Positions 34,664 to 42,724 of a stretch of DNA of 64,000 bases are shown in pieces (within the stretch, counting starts at the first letter, position 1; each line of letters starts with the position of its first letter). Position numbers and translations under genes: made by a program. Under the pieces are notes generated by a model. It ran no database searches, was not told the DNA's origin, and saw only the letters and a list, made by a program, of their open reading frames with translations. This stretch comes from Agromyces sp. S2-1-8. GTDB taxonomy: Bacteria > Actinomycetota > Actinomycetes > Actinomycetales > Microbacteriaceae. The DNA lies in the NCBI RefSeq assembly GCF_021129215.1, contig NZ_JAJOLP010000001.1, forward strand, positions 2,728,001 through 2,792,000, read 5' to 3'.

Positions 34664-34700
34664 GACGTAAATAATAGACCGGTCTACATATTTTCTGCAA
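34664..34700 (-). promoter_or_regulatory. TetR promoter with palindromic operator; leaderless start
   Basis: On the minus strand: -35 TTGCAG (34700-34695), 18-nt spacer, -10 TATTAT (34676-34671), then 7 nt to the ATG at 34663. The spacer holds TAGACCGGTCTA, a perfect 12-bp palindrome (34686-34675) that touches the -10. This is the layout of an autorepressed TetR promoter giving a leaderless mRNA. The rest of the gap to the tRNA (34701-34883) shows nothing. Confidence 0.7.
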
Positions 34701-34883
34701 TCTCCGAGAGAAGGCCCAGGAGTGCCGGACAGGTCGAGAGTGCTGCCAGACCGGTCGAGACCGGCCGACCACCGCACCAGACGCACCACCATGGCGCGCT
34801 CGACCGAACACTCGGCGGACAAGCGCGAATGCCAGTCCCTCCCCTCTGTTCGAGGCAAGAAACCCTGATCATGTCGATTAAGG

Positions 34884-34957
34884 TAGGGCGGACGGGACTT
34901 GAACCCGTGACCGATGGATTATGAGTCCACTGCTCTGACCAGCTGAGCTACCGCCCC
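34884..34957 (-). tRNA. tRNA-Met (anticodon CAT)
   Basis: A 74-nt cloverleaf on the minus strand: acceptor GGGGCGG with CCGCCCT (terminal G-U), D-arm GCTCAGCTGGTCAGAGC, anticodon loop CTCATAA and T-arm GGGTTCAAGTCCC. CAT anticodons are also used by tRNA-Ile2, but the sequence resembles actinobacterial elongator tRNA-Met. It is not an initiator: the acceptor terminal pair is formed and the anticodon stem lacks three G-C pairs. CCA is not encoded. Confidence 0.9.
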
Positions 34958-34967
34958 GCGCGCCGGA

Positions 34968-36215
34968 TCACTCCGAGGATGCGGCCGGCGCGATGTCGGT
35001 GACCGGATCGGTCACCGGCCTCCCACGATACAGACTCTCGAACGTCGAGATGGTGCGCTGGATGTCGTGCGCGGCGATGAGCCGGATCGACCCCTCTTTC
35101 AGGGCGCGGAACTCGGCCTCGGGCGCCTCCAGCACTTTCCGCAGCTTCGCCGCGAGGTCTTCGGGGCTCGACGGCTCGAACAGGTAGCCGTTCTCGCCGT
35201 CGTGCACGAGGTGCGGCAGGGCCATGGCGTTCGCGGCGACGACGGGCAGCGCCGAAGCCATCGCCTCCATCGTCACGATCGACTGCAGCTCGGCGATCGA
35301 GGGCATCGCGAGCACCGTGGCGCGGTGATACGCGTCGCGCAGCTCCTCATCGGTGACCCGACCCGTGAACGTGACGCGGTCGGCGATGCCGAGTTCCACG
35401 GCGAGGTGCTGCAGGTTCTTCAGCTGGTCGCCGCCGCCGACGATCTCGACCTTCACGTCGAGCTCTGCAGGCAGCAGCTTGGCCGCGCGCAGCAGCACGT
35501 CGATCTGCTTCTCGCCCGTCACGCGGCCGACGAAGAGGATGCGGTTCTCGGTGCGCGGCTCCCAGTTCGGCGAGTACTTGTGCGCGTCGATGCCGCACGA
35601 GATCGCGTGCACGCCCTCGAGGCCGGTGTGCTCCTCGAGGAAGCGCGCGGCCTTGCGGGTCGGCGTCGTGACCGCCTCGGCCCGCCCGAACGAACGTCGT
35701 GCCGCCCGCCAGGCGAGGCCCGTCGCCCACTCCTGCCATGCCTTCGGCAGCATTGTGAACTCGAGCATGTTCTCGGGCATGAAGTGATTGGTGCCGATGA
35801 TGCGGATGCCGCGCTTCTCGGCCTCGATCGAGAGCCCCCGGCCGACCACGATGTGCGACTGGAAGTGCACGACGTCGGGCTTCACCTCGTCGATGACCCG
35901 GGCGCTGTTCTGCTTGATGCGCCACGGCAGCGCGAACCGCAGCCAGTCGTGCGGGTACCAGCGCCAGCTGAGCAGGCGGTGCGCCGTGAGCTCCTGCCCC
36001 TCGTGCACCTCCTTCCAGGTGCCGTGCTTGCGGCTCGCGGCCGGCGCCATGACGTGCACCTCGTGCCCGCGCTCGACGAGCCCCGCAGCCAGGCGCTCGG
36101 CGAATCGCGCCGCACCGTTGACGTCGGGAGCGAACGTGTCGGCGCCGATCAGGATCTTGAGGGGGCGGTCGGGCGTGGCGCCAGCGGGCGTACTCGCACC
36201 GGGGGTGTCAGACAC
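34968..36215 (-). CDS. GT4-family glycosyltransferase
   Basis: 415 residues, GT-B fold. N-terminal acceptor domain: ILIGADTFAPDVNGAARFA (about 25-43), VHFQSHIVVGRG, GTNHFMPENM; C-terminal donor domain: ILFVGRVTGEKQIDVLLRAA, VEIVGGGDQL and ELQSIVTMEAMASALPV with the Ex7E pair. The pattern matches actinobacterial mannosyl- or glucosyl-transferases acting on phospholipid or diacylglycerol acceptors, but the donor cannot be told. GTG 36215 is chosen, with AGGA 10 nt upstream; longer frames lack a start signal. Two ends: tRNA-Met lies 10 nt downstream, the DMT-type transporter gene upstream. Confidence 0.88.
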   Translation of the reverse strand: MSDTPGASTPAGATPDRPLKILIGADTFAPDVNGAARFAERLAAGLVERGHEVHVMAPAASRKHGTWKEVHEGQELTAHRLLSWRWYPHDWLRFALPWRIKQNSARVIDEVKPDVVHFQSHIVVGRGLSIEAEKRGIRIIGTNHFMPENMLEFTMLPKAWQEWATGLAWRAARRSFGRAEAVTTPTRKAARFLEEHTGLEGVHAISCGIDAHKYSPNWEPRTENRILFVGRVTGEKQIDVLLRAAKLLPAELDVKVEIVGGGDQLKNLQHLAVELGIADRVTFTGRVTDEELRDAYHRATVLAMPSIAELQSIVTMEAMASALPVVAANAMALPHLVHDGENGYLFEPSSPEDLAAKLRKVLEAPEAEFRALKEGSIRLIAAHDIQRTISTFESLYRGRPVTDPVTDIAPAASSE

Positions 36216-36371
36216 GGGTCGTGGTTCCTCACAGTTCTTGGGCGGGACGGTCGGTCCCGTCGAGTACCGCGGCGCAGGCGATGAGCGCGGCGGACTGAAT
36301 CCGACCATAGTCTACGCAGCGCACCCTGACGGATGCCCGGCGGCGGGTCGGAAGTTCGGGTTGCGCGCGCC

Positions 36372-37289
36372 TCAGAGACGCGTCTGGGGGTGGTTCTTCG
36401 CGAGGCGGAACACGCCCCACACGGCGATCGCACCGGCGAGGACGTATACGACCATCGCCCACGGCGGTGCCTGCGAGGCCTCGCCGAGCACCGCGATGCC
36501 GATGACGACCGCGACGAGCGGGTCGACGACGGTGAGACCGGCGATGACGAGGTCGGGCGGGCCCGACGCGTAGGCGTTCTGCACGAAGTACGCGCCGAGC
36601 GCCGTCGCCGACAGCAGTCCGATGATGCAGAGCACCGTCAGCCAGCCGAACCCGCCCTGCTCGATCGCGCCGAGCACGACCTTCGCGAGCGTGGCGACGA
36701 AGCCGTAGAGCACGCCGGCCATGATCACGTAGTAGATCGCCCGGATCCGCTTTCGGAACCAGATGAACGTGACGAGTGCGACCAGGAGCACCACGAGCAG
36801 GATCAGCAGGATGATGATCAGCTGCGCGTCGGTCACGGGCTTGTCGACCGCGGTGAACGCGGCGACGCCGACGAACAGGAACACGCCGCCGACGCACATG
36901 ATGATGGCGATCACCGACTTGTGATTGAGCTTCACGTGATTCACACGCGAGTTCACGATCGACGTGATCACGAGCCCGATCGCGCCGAGCGGCTGCACGA
37001 CGATGATGGGCGCGAACTTGAGGCTCGCGAGCTGGAAGACGATCGCGAGCCCGAGCATGAGCGTGCCGAGCACCCACGACGGACGGGCGAGCAGCAGGCC
37101 GAGCTGCCGCAGGTCGAGCCCCTTGCCGAGCGTGTCGCTCGTGTGCGACTCGACCTTCACGACGCCCCGGTGCTGGAACTGCGCACCCAGCGAGAGGAAG
37201 ACGGCGCCGATCAGCGCGAGCGGGATGCCGATGAACGTCTGAGGGTCGAGCGGGATCTGCTCCGCGAGGTCGCTCAGGTCGGGGTTCAC
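36372..37289 (-). CDS. DMT-superfamily (EamA/NIPA-like) transporter
   Basis: 305 residues with about nine or ten membrane helices, organised as two EamA-like halves. It begins with PQTFIGIPLALIGAVFLSLG and contains FAPIIVVQPLGAIGLVI and a second-half LVIAGLTVVDPLVAVVIG that match the NIPA/DMT pattern. Substrate unknown (divalent cation or metabolite). Start GTG 37289 with AGGTAGGG about 8 nt upstream. Divergent from def with 40 nt between starts. Confidence 0.85.
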   Translation of the reverse strand: MNPDLSDLAEQIPLDPQTFIGIPLALIGAVFLSLGAQFQHRGVVKVESHTSDTLGKGLDLRQLGLLLARPSWVLGTLMLGLAIVFQLASLKFAPIIVVQPLGAIGLVITSIVNSRVNHVKLNHKSVIAIIMCVGGVFLFVGVAAFTAVDKPVTDAQLIIILLILLVVLLVALVTFIWFRKRIRAIYYVIMAGVLYGFVATLAKVVLGAIEQGGFGWLTVLCIIGLLSATALGAYFVQNAYASGPPDLVIAGLTVVDPLVAVVIGIAVLGEASQAPPWAMVVYVLAGAIAVWGVFRLAKNHPQTRL

Positions 37290-37329
37290 GCAACGACCCT
37301 ACCTGCTCACCGCCCGATATCCTTGCCGA

Positions 37330-37896
37330 ATGGCCGTGCTCCCCATTCGAATCTCCGGTGATCCGGTGCTGCACTCCCCCGCGGAACCCGTCGAGACGAT
37401 CGACGACGAGGTACGCCGCCTGGTGGCCGACATGTTCGAGACGATGGACGCGGCGCCCGGCGTCGGCCTCGCCGCACCGCAGGTCGGCGTCGGCCTCCGC
37501 CTCTTCACGTACGGCTGGGTCGACGAGGAGGGCAACCGCTGGCGGGGCGTCGCCATCAATCCCGAACTGCTCATCTCGCCGCCCCCTCCCGGCGACCCCG
37601 ACCTCGACGAGGAGTCGGAGGGGTGCCTCTCGTTCCCCGGCGAGCGGTTCGGGCTGCGACGTGCCGATCGTGCACTGCTGCGCGCCACCGATCTCGACGG
37701 CGACGAGTTCGAGATCGACGCGCACGGATGGCTCGCCCGCATCTTCCAGCACGAGTACGACCATCTCGACGGAACCCTCTACACCGACCGGCTGTCGTAC
37801 CCCGACCGCAAGATCGTGGCGAAGATCACGAAGAAGCTCGGATGGGGCCGGCCGGGCGTGTCCTGGATGCCCGGGGTCGACGATCTCGAGGGCTGA
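37330..37896 (+). CDS. def: Peptide deformylase
   Basis: 188-residue metalloenzyme that removes the formyl group of nascent proteins. All three motifs are intact: GVGLAAPQVG (about 45-54), EGCLSFPG with the metal-ligand Cys (about 97-104), and QHEYDHLDG with both His ligands and the catalytic Glu (about 140-148). ATG 37330 begins MAVLPIRISGDPVL, as usual. It converges on azlD, with an inverted pair of GGATGCCTCG decamers between the stops. Confidence 0.97.
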   Translation: MAVLPIRISGDPVLHSPAEPVETIDDEVRRLVADMFETMDAAPGVGLAAPQVGVGLRLFTYGWVDEEGNRWRGVAINPELLISPPPPGDPDLDEESEGCLSFPGERFGLRRADRALLRATDLDGDEFEIDAHGWLARIFQHEYDHLDGTLYTDRLSYPDRKIVAKITKKLGWGRPGVSWMPGVDDLEG

Positions 37897-37906
37897 ACGA
37901 CGCGAG

Positions 37907-37959
37907 GGATGCCTCGTGCGGCATGCTGGTCGCGCACGCGGGCGTCGCCCGAGGCATCC
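37907..37959. terminator. Inverted GGATGCCTCG pair between convergent def and azlD
   Basis: GGATGCCTCG at 37907-37916 and its complement CGAGGCATCC at 37950-37959 form 10-bp arms around a 33-nt, GC-rich loop that itself can fold. It occupies nearly all of the 65-nt gap between the two stops, as expected of a bidirectional terminator. Confidence 0.5.
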
Positions 37960-37961
37960 GG

Positions 37962-38267
37962 TCAGGTGAACGCGCGGATGCCCGCCGCGACGGCCGCGGC
38001 GACGAACACGACGATCACGAACGGCACCCTGAGCGCGTAGAGCGCGGCCGCGACGATGAGCGCGGGCACGCGCGCGTCGACGACGATCTGCTGGCCCGCG
38101 CCGAGCGTCTGCACCGCGATGAGCGCGGCGAGGAGCGCCACCGTGAGTAGGTCGGCGATGCGCGCCGGACGCTCGCGCTCGAGGAAGCCTGCGGGCACGA
38201 GGTGCCCCGACAGCTTCAGGGCCAGGGTCGCTGCCGAGGCGATGAGGATGATGTGCCACGTGGTCAT
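37962..38267 (-). CDS. azlD: AzlD-type branched-chain amino acid exporter subunit
   Basis: 101 residues with three or four membrane helices (ILIASAATLALKLSGHLVP, LLTVALLAALIAVQTLG, VPALIVAAALYALRVPFVI). AzlD is the small partner of AzlC in exporters of branched-chain amino acids. ATG 38267 overlaps the azlC stop (ATGA), so the two are made together. Specificity is inferred from the family. Confidence 0.88.
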   Translation of the reverse strand: MTTWHIILIASAATLALKLSGHLVPAGFLERERPARIADLLTVALLAALIAVQTLGAGQQIVVDARVPALIVAAALYALRVPFVIVVFVAAAVAAGIRAFT

Positions 38268-39007
38268 GCCGCCCGCTTCCTCGAGAAGAGGTCGAACCAG
38301 CCGACGACGACGGCGACGAGGGCCGCGACGAGCACCGGGAGCCCCGGCATGAGCACGGGGGTCGCGATCGTCGCGACCACCGCGGCGCCGACGGCGACGG
38401 CGCCGGCCTGCACCCGCTTCAGGCGCGGCCAGAGCAGGCCGAGGAACGCGGCTGCGGCCGCCGCATCGAGGCCGTAGGCGCTCGTGTCGCCGAGCGCGTC
38501 GCCGATGAGCGCGCCGAGGAAGGTCGTCAGGTTCCATCCGATGAAGATGACGATCCCCGTGACCCAGAATCCGACGCGCGCGGCGCGATCGTCGGTCTGC
38601 GCCAGCGCGACCGCCGTCGACTCGTCGATCGTGATCCACGCCGCGGCGATCGTGCGCCAGAGGCTCGAACGGTGCCCGTCGTGCGGTGCGTCGACGACCG
38701 GCTTCATGCGCATGCCGTAGACGACGTTGCGGATGCCGAGCATCGCCGCCGTCGCGATCGCCGACCCTCCGGCCGCGACGCCGCCGGAGGCGAGCACGCC
38801 CACGAGCGCGAACTGCGAGCCGCCCGTGAACATGACCAGGCTGAGGAAGCACGTCTGCCAGACGTCGAGCCCCGCGGCGACCGCGAGGGCTCCGAACGAG
38901 ATGCCGTACGCCGCCGTCGCGATGCCGACGGCGAAGCCGTCTCGGATTGCCCCGCGTCGAGCGGCGTCGACGGCCGCGGCAGCCGAAGCCTCCGCCCGCT
39001 CGTCCAC
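38264..39007 (-). CDS. azlC: AzlC-type branched-chain amino acid exporter
   Basis: 247 residues with seven or eight membrane helices. The family signature is GFAVGIATAAYGISFGALAV and FLSLVMFTGGSQFALVGVL (about 25-75), then GIRNVVYGMRM and WITIDESTAVAL. GTG 39007 is chosen with GGGAGG a few nt upstream; the longer frame would start inside the tRNA-Asn terminator. Pairs with AzlD in amino acid export. Confidence 0.9.
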   Translation of the reverse strand: MDERAEASAAAAVDAARRGAIRDGFAVGIATAAYGISFGALAVAAGLDVWQTCFLSLVMFTGGSQFALVGVLASGGVAAGGSAIATAAMLGIRNVVYGMRMKPVVDAPHDGHRSSLWRTIAAAWITIDESTAVALAQTDDRAARVGFWVTGIVIFIGWNLTTFLGALIGDALGDTSAYGLDAAAAAAFLGLLWPRLKRVQAGAVAVGAAVVATIATPVLMPGLPVLVAALVAVVVGWFDLFSRKRAA

Positions 39008-39026
39008 GCCGCCTCCCGAAGAGAAG

Positions 39027-39055
39027 AAAGGCCGCCCGGACACCGGGCGGCCTTT
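39027..39055 (-). terminator. Intrinsic terminator after tRNA-Asn
   Basis: 13-bp perfect stem AAAGGCCGCCCGG / CCGGGCGGCCTTT with loop ACA, 6 nt beyond the tRNA 3' end on the minus strand, ending in TTT-C-TT. It separates the tRNA from azlCD. Confidence 0.85.
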
Positions 39056-39061
39056 CGCTTG

Positions 39062-39134
39062 CTCCCCCACTTGGACTCGAACCAAGAACCTATCGGTTAA
39101 CAGCCGATTGCTCTGCCAATTGAGCTATGGAGGA
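39062..39134 (-). tRNA. tRNA-Asn (anticodon GTT)
   Basis: A 73-nt cloverleaf on the minus strand: acceptor TCCTCCA with TGGGGGA, D-arm GCTCAATTGGCAGAGC, anticodon stem ATCGG/CCGAT around CTGTTAA, T-arm TTGGTTCGAGTCCAA. The discriminator is G; CCA is not encoded. Confidence 0.96.
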
Positions 39135-39222
39135 TCGCTTGTTCAGCACCGTTACTCTAGCAAACGGTCGGCCAGTCTCCCAATTCGAGGATGCCTCGGA
39201 CCGGATGAAAGGGACGGGCGGG

Positions 39223-40176
39223 TCAGTACCCGGCATCGAGGTCGATGACCCCGTCGAATTCGCCCTCCCCGAGGAACGCGCGCACGTTGTGCTCGACGCG
39301 CTCGGCGAGCAGGGCGGGGGTCGTCGCGAGCGCGTCGGCCACGTGCGGCGTGATGAGGCAGTCGGGCGCGGACCACAGCGGGTGCCCGACCGGCAACGGC
39401 TCTGGATCGGTCACGTCGAGGCCCGCCCCGCCGAGGTGGCCCGAGGCGAGCGCGGTCACGAGCGCGTCGGTGTCGATGATCGGCCCGCGGCCGACGTTGA
39501 CGACGACCGCACCGGGCGCCAGCGCCGCGAGCACGTCGGCGTCGACCAGCCCGCGGGTCTCGTCGGTGAGGGCCGCCGCCACGATGAGGACACCGGCGCC
39601 GGCCGCGACCTCGACGAGCCGATCGGTCGTCACGGTTCGCGCCGCACCCTCGAGGTCGCCGGCACGACGGCGCACGACCGACACCCGTGCCCCGAAGGGC
39701 ACGAGCAGCCGCAGCAGCGCCGCGGTGATGCCGCCGGCGCCGATGACGACGACGTCCGCGCCGAACAGGCTCCGGCTCGATTCGTCGCGACGCCACTCGA
39801 CGGCCCTGGCTCGCCGAGGAAGGCGTCGAAGCGCCGCGAGCGTCAGGGTCAGCGCGTGTTCGGCGACCGGTCGCGAGTAAACGCCCTTGCCGCTCGTCCA
39901 GGTGCGGCCGTCGCCGCGGACGCCCGCGAGCACGTCGGCGAATCCGTCGACCCCGGCCCACGGCAGCTGCACCCACTCGACGCCCGGCGCACGGCGCAGC
40001 ACCTCGGCCAGGTCGTCGCCGCCCGACGAGGCGCTCCACACGATGCCGCGGGTGCGCTCGTCGAGCGGCCCGACGACCCCGCCCGCGCGTTCGACGGCCG
40101 CGACGAGTTCGGGGGCCGCCTCAGGCACGACGGCGATCGACGTGCCCGAGCGGCGCGCGCCCGAGGCATCCGTCAT
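39223..40176 (-). CDS. D-2-hydroxyacid dehydrogenase family protein
   Basis: 317 residues. NAD-binding region VVVIGAGGITAALLRLLVPF (about 138-157, GxGxxT variant), then the catalytic set NVGRGPIID (Arg), DVTDPEPLP (Glu) and ITPHVAD (His). The substrate is not evident; the family includes glyoxylate/hydroxypyruvate reductases and D-lactate dehydrogenases. Its start overlaps the ABC ATPase stop (ATGA), so it is the last gene of the oligopeptide ABC operon, an odd companion which suggests that the transporter may bring in a substrate yielding a 2-oxo or hydroxy acid. Confidence 0.88.
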   Translation of the reverse strand: MTDASGARRSGTSIAVVPEAAPELVAAVERAGGVVGPLDERTRGIVWSASSGGDDLAEVLRRAPGVEWVQLPWAGVDGFADVLAGVRGDGRTWTSGKGVYSRPVAEHALTLTLAALRRLPRRARAVEWRRDESSRSLFGADVVVIGAGGITAALLRLLVPFGARVSVVRRRAGDLEGAARTVTTDRLVEVAAGAGVLIVAAALTDETRGLVDADVLAALAPGAVVVNVGRGPIIDTDALVTALASGHLGGAGLDVTDPEPLPVGHPLWSAPDCLITPHVADALATTPALLAERVEHNVRAFLGEGEFDGVIDLDAGY

Positions 40177-41027
40177 GCCAGCGGCTCGGCCAGGTCGTCG
40201 GTGATCGCGTGACCGTCGTCGAGCGCGCCGGCCAACGCCATCACGTACGGATGCCGCGGATCGTCGAACACCTCGTCGATCGTGCCGATCGCGACGAGCT
40301 CGCCACGATCGAGCACGGCGATGCGGTCCGCGGTGCTGCGCAGCACCGGCAGGTCGTGGCTGATGATCACCGCCGAGAAGGTGTGGTGGTCGCTGAGATC
40401 GCCGATGAGCTGGGCCACGACGTCGCGCACGCTGAGGTCGATGCCCGCCGTCGGCTCGTCGGCGATGAGCAGCGACGGACCGAGCACGAGCGCGCGGGCG
40501 AGTGCCACCCGCTGGCGCTGTCCGCTCGACAGCTCGAACGGGTACTTCTCGAGCATGCCGAGCGGCAGGCGTACCCCGTCGAGCATCGTCGCGACGCGTG
40601 TCGCGAGGGCCCTCCGGTTATACCGGTGATCCCGTTCGAGGATGGGGCCGCCGATGATCTCCGCGACGCTGCGATCCGAGGGCAGCGTCGAGGAGGCGTC
40701 CTGAGCGAGATAGCCGACGTGGAACCGGAACTCCGAGACCTTGCGCTTGGGCAGGCGGCGCAGGCCGTGCCCGAGCACGGTCGCCTCGCCGCCCGTGATC
40801 ACCGGCCGCACCTCGGCCGAGCGCGGCTCGAGGGCGACGCCGGAGAGCACCTTCGCGAGGGTCGACTTGCCGCTGCCCGCGCTGCCGAGGAGGCCGAGCA
40901 CCTCCCCCGGCGCGACCGTCAGCGAGACGCCGTGCAACGCGACGTGCGCGGGACTCGCGCCGTGCGCCGGGTACTCGATCGACAGATCGCTCAGCACGAC
41001 CGGATAGCCGTGCGCGTTGCGGTGCAT
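40173..41027 (-). CDS. ABC transporter ATP-binding protein (extra ATPase of peptide operon)
   Basis: 284 residues. Walker A GLLGSAGSGKSTLAK (about 47-61; Ala for Glu in the usual GESGSGKST), Q-loop GYLAQDASS, signature FELSSGQRQRVALARAL (about 175), Walker B LLIADEPTAGID and H-loop ISHDLPV. It resembles DppF/OppF. It lies after a dual-ATPase gene, so the operon encodes three ATPase domains where two suffice; it may serve another substrate or replace one domain. Its ATG shares one base with the stop of the preceding gene (TGATG). Confidence 0.88.
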   Translation of the reverse strand: MHRNAHGYPVVLSDLSIEYPAHGASPAHVALHGVSLTVAPGEVLGLLGSAGSGKSTLAKVLSGVALEPRSAEVRPVITGGEATVLGHGLRRLPKRKVSEFRFHVGYLAQDASSTLPSDRSVAEIIGGPILERDHRYNRRALATRVATMLDGVRLPLGMLEKYPFELSSGQRQRVALARALVLGPSLLIADEPTAGIDLSVRDVVAQLIGDLSDHHTFSAVIISHDLPVLRSTADRIAVLDRGELVAIGTIDEVFDDPRHPYVMALAGALDDGHAITDDLAEPLA

Positions 41028-42724
41028 CAGTCCGCCTCCCGGAGCCGGCGCAGTTCCTCTCGACGTTCGGCCTGGGCACCCGGATCGGGCACGGGCAGGG
41101 AGGCGAGCAACCGCTGCGTGTAGGGATCGCGCGGAGCGCCGAGCACCTCGGCGCCCGTCCCCTCTTCGACGAGTTCCCCACGATAGAGCACCGCGATGCG
41201 ATCGGCCAGCAGGTCGACGACCGCGAGGTCGTGGCTGATGAAGAGCGACGCGAAGCCGAACTCGCGCTGCAGCTCGTCGAAGAGCTCGAGCACGCGCGCC
41301 TGCACCGAGACGTCGAGCGCGCTCGTCGGCTCGTCGGCGATGAGCAGCTCGGGTTCGAGTGCGAGCGCGCGAGCTAGGCTCGCGCGCTGGCGTTGTCCGC
41401 CCGAGAGCTCGTGCGGGTAGCGGTCGCCGTAGGCGCGCGGCAGCTGCACCGCCTCGAGCAGTTCGTCGACCCGGTGACGCGCGTCGGCCGCGTTCTGCGC
41501 GCGACCGTGCACGACGAGCGGTTCGGCCACGCACTCCGCGATCGTGAGCAGCGGGTTGAAGCTCGACGCCGGGTCCTGGAAGACGAAGCCGATGCGGCTG
41601 CGGACCTGCCGGAACTCGCGTTCGCGGATGCCGTTCATCTCGTGGCCGAGCACGCTGAGCGATCCGCCGGTGACCTTCGTCAGGCCGGCGATCGCGCGAC
41701 CGATCGTCGTCTTGCCGGAGCCCGACTCGCCGACGAGGCCGAGCACCTCGCCCGGGCGGATCACGAAGTCGACGCCGTTGACCGCGCGGAACCCCTGGCG
41801 GCCGAATCGGCCCGGATACGCGATCTCGAGCCCCTTCGCCTCGACGACGGGCGTCCCCTCGGCCCAGCCCTCGGGCCGGGCCGCAGCGCGGGCCGCGGTC
41901 TTCGCGGTGCCGGTGCCGACGTACGGCACCGCCGCGAGCAGGGCCTTCGTGTAGTCGTCCTGCGGATCCGCGAACAGCTGCTCGGCGGTCGCCTGCTCGA
42001 CGACCTTGCCCTGGTACATCACGGCGACGCGGTCGGCGAGGTCGGCCACGACGCCCATGTTGTGGGTGATCAGCACGATGCCCATGTCGAACTCGTCACG
42101 GCAGCGACGGAGCAGGTCGAGGATCTCGGCCTGCACGGTGACGTCGAGGGCCGTCGTCGGCTCGTCGGCCACGATGAGCCCGGGGTCGAGCACGAGCGCC
42201 ATCGCGATGACGATGCGCTGCTTCTGACCGCCGGAGAACTGGTGCGGGTAGTGGTCGATGCGCGTCTCGGGGTCGGGGATGCCGACCCGGCGCAGCACGT
42301 CGATCGCCTTCGCACGCGCGTCCTTCTTCGAGATCTCGGAGTGGGCGCGCAGCCCCTCGATGATCTGCCAGCCGACCGTGTACACGGGGTTCAGCGCAGT
42401 CGACGGCTCCTGGAAGACCATGGCGACATCGGCGCCGCGGATGTCGCGGAGCTTGCGCTTCGACACCGACACGATGTCGTGCTTGCCCGTGCCGGCCTTG
42501 TTCGACAGGATCACCGCGCCGCTCGCGGTCGCCGTCTCGGGCAGCAGCCCGAGGATCGTCTTCGCGGTCACGGTCTTGCCGCTGCCGGACTCCCCGACGA
42601 TTGCGAGCACCTCGCCGCGCTCGACGCTCAGCGTGACATCGTCGACCGCCTTCACGGCGCCCGCGTCGGTCGAGAACGAGACGCCGAGGCGCTCGATGCT
42701 GACGACCGTGTTCGTCGTGCTCAT
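41027..42724 (-). CDS. Dual-domain ABC ATPase for oligopeptides (DppD-DppF fusion)
   Basis: 565 residues, two complete nucleotide-binding domains. First: Walker A GESGSGKTVTAK (about 43-54), signature FSGGQKQRIVIAMAL, Walker B LIVADEPTTALD, H-loop LITHNMGV. Second: GESGSGKTTIGR (about 325), LSGGQRQRASLARAL, LLIADEPTSALD, FISHDLAV. A DYTKALLAAVP-type helix after each domain is typical of Opp/Dpp ATPases. It powers uptake of peptides or related compounds through the two adjacent permeases. Its start overlaps the upstream permease stop (ATGA). Confidence 0.95.
   Translation of the reverse strand: MSTTNTVVSIERLGVSFSTDAGAVKAVDDVTLSVERGEVLAIVGESGSGKTVTAKTILGLLPETATASGAVILSNKAGTGKHDIVSVSKRKLRDIRGADVAMVFQEPSTALNPVYTVGWQIIEGLRAHSEISKKDARAKAIDVLRRVGIPDPETRIDHYPHQFSGGQKQRIVIAMALVLDPGLIVADEPTTALDVTVQAEILDLLRRCRDEFDMGIVLITHNMGVVADLADRVAVMYQGKVVEQATAEQLFADPQDDYTKALLAAVPYVGTGTAKTAARAAARPEGWAEGTPVVEAKGLEIAYPGRFGRQGFRAVNGVDFVIRPGEVLGLVGESGSGKTTIGRAIAGLTKVTGGSLSVLGHEMNGIREREFRQVRSRIGFVFQDPASSFNPLLTIAECVAEPLVVHGRAQNAADARHRVDELLEAVQLPRAYGDRYPHELSGGQRQRASLARALALEPELLIADEPTSALDVSVQARVLELFDELQREFGFASLFISHDLAVVDLLADRIAVLYRGELVEEGTGAEVLGAPRDPYTQRLLASLPVPDPGAQAERREELRRLREAD

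Noticed and set aside
34884..34957. tRNA-Met as an integration site for the 25-35 kb segment
   Set aside because: No integrase gene and no repeat of the tRNA 3' end was found near the left edge (25.4 kb).
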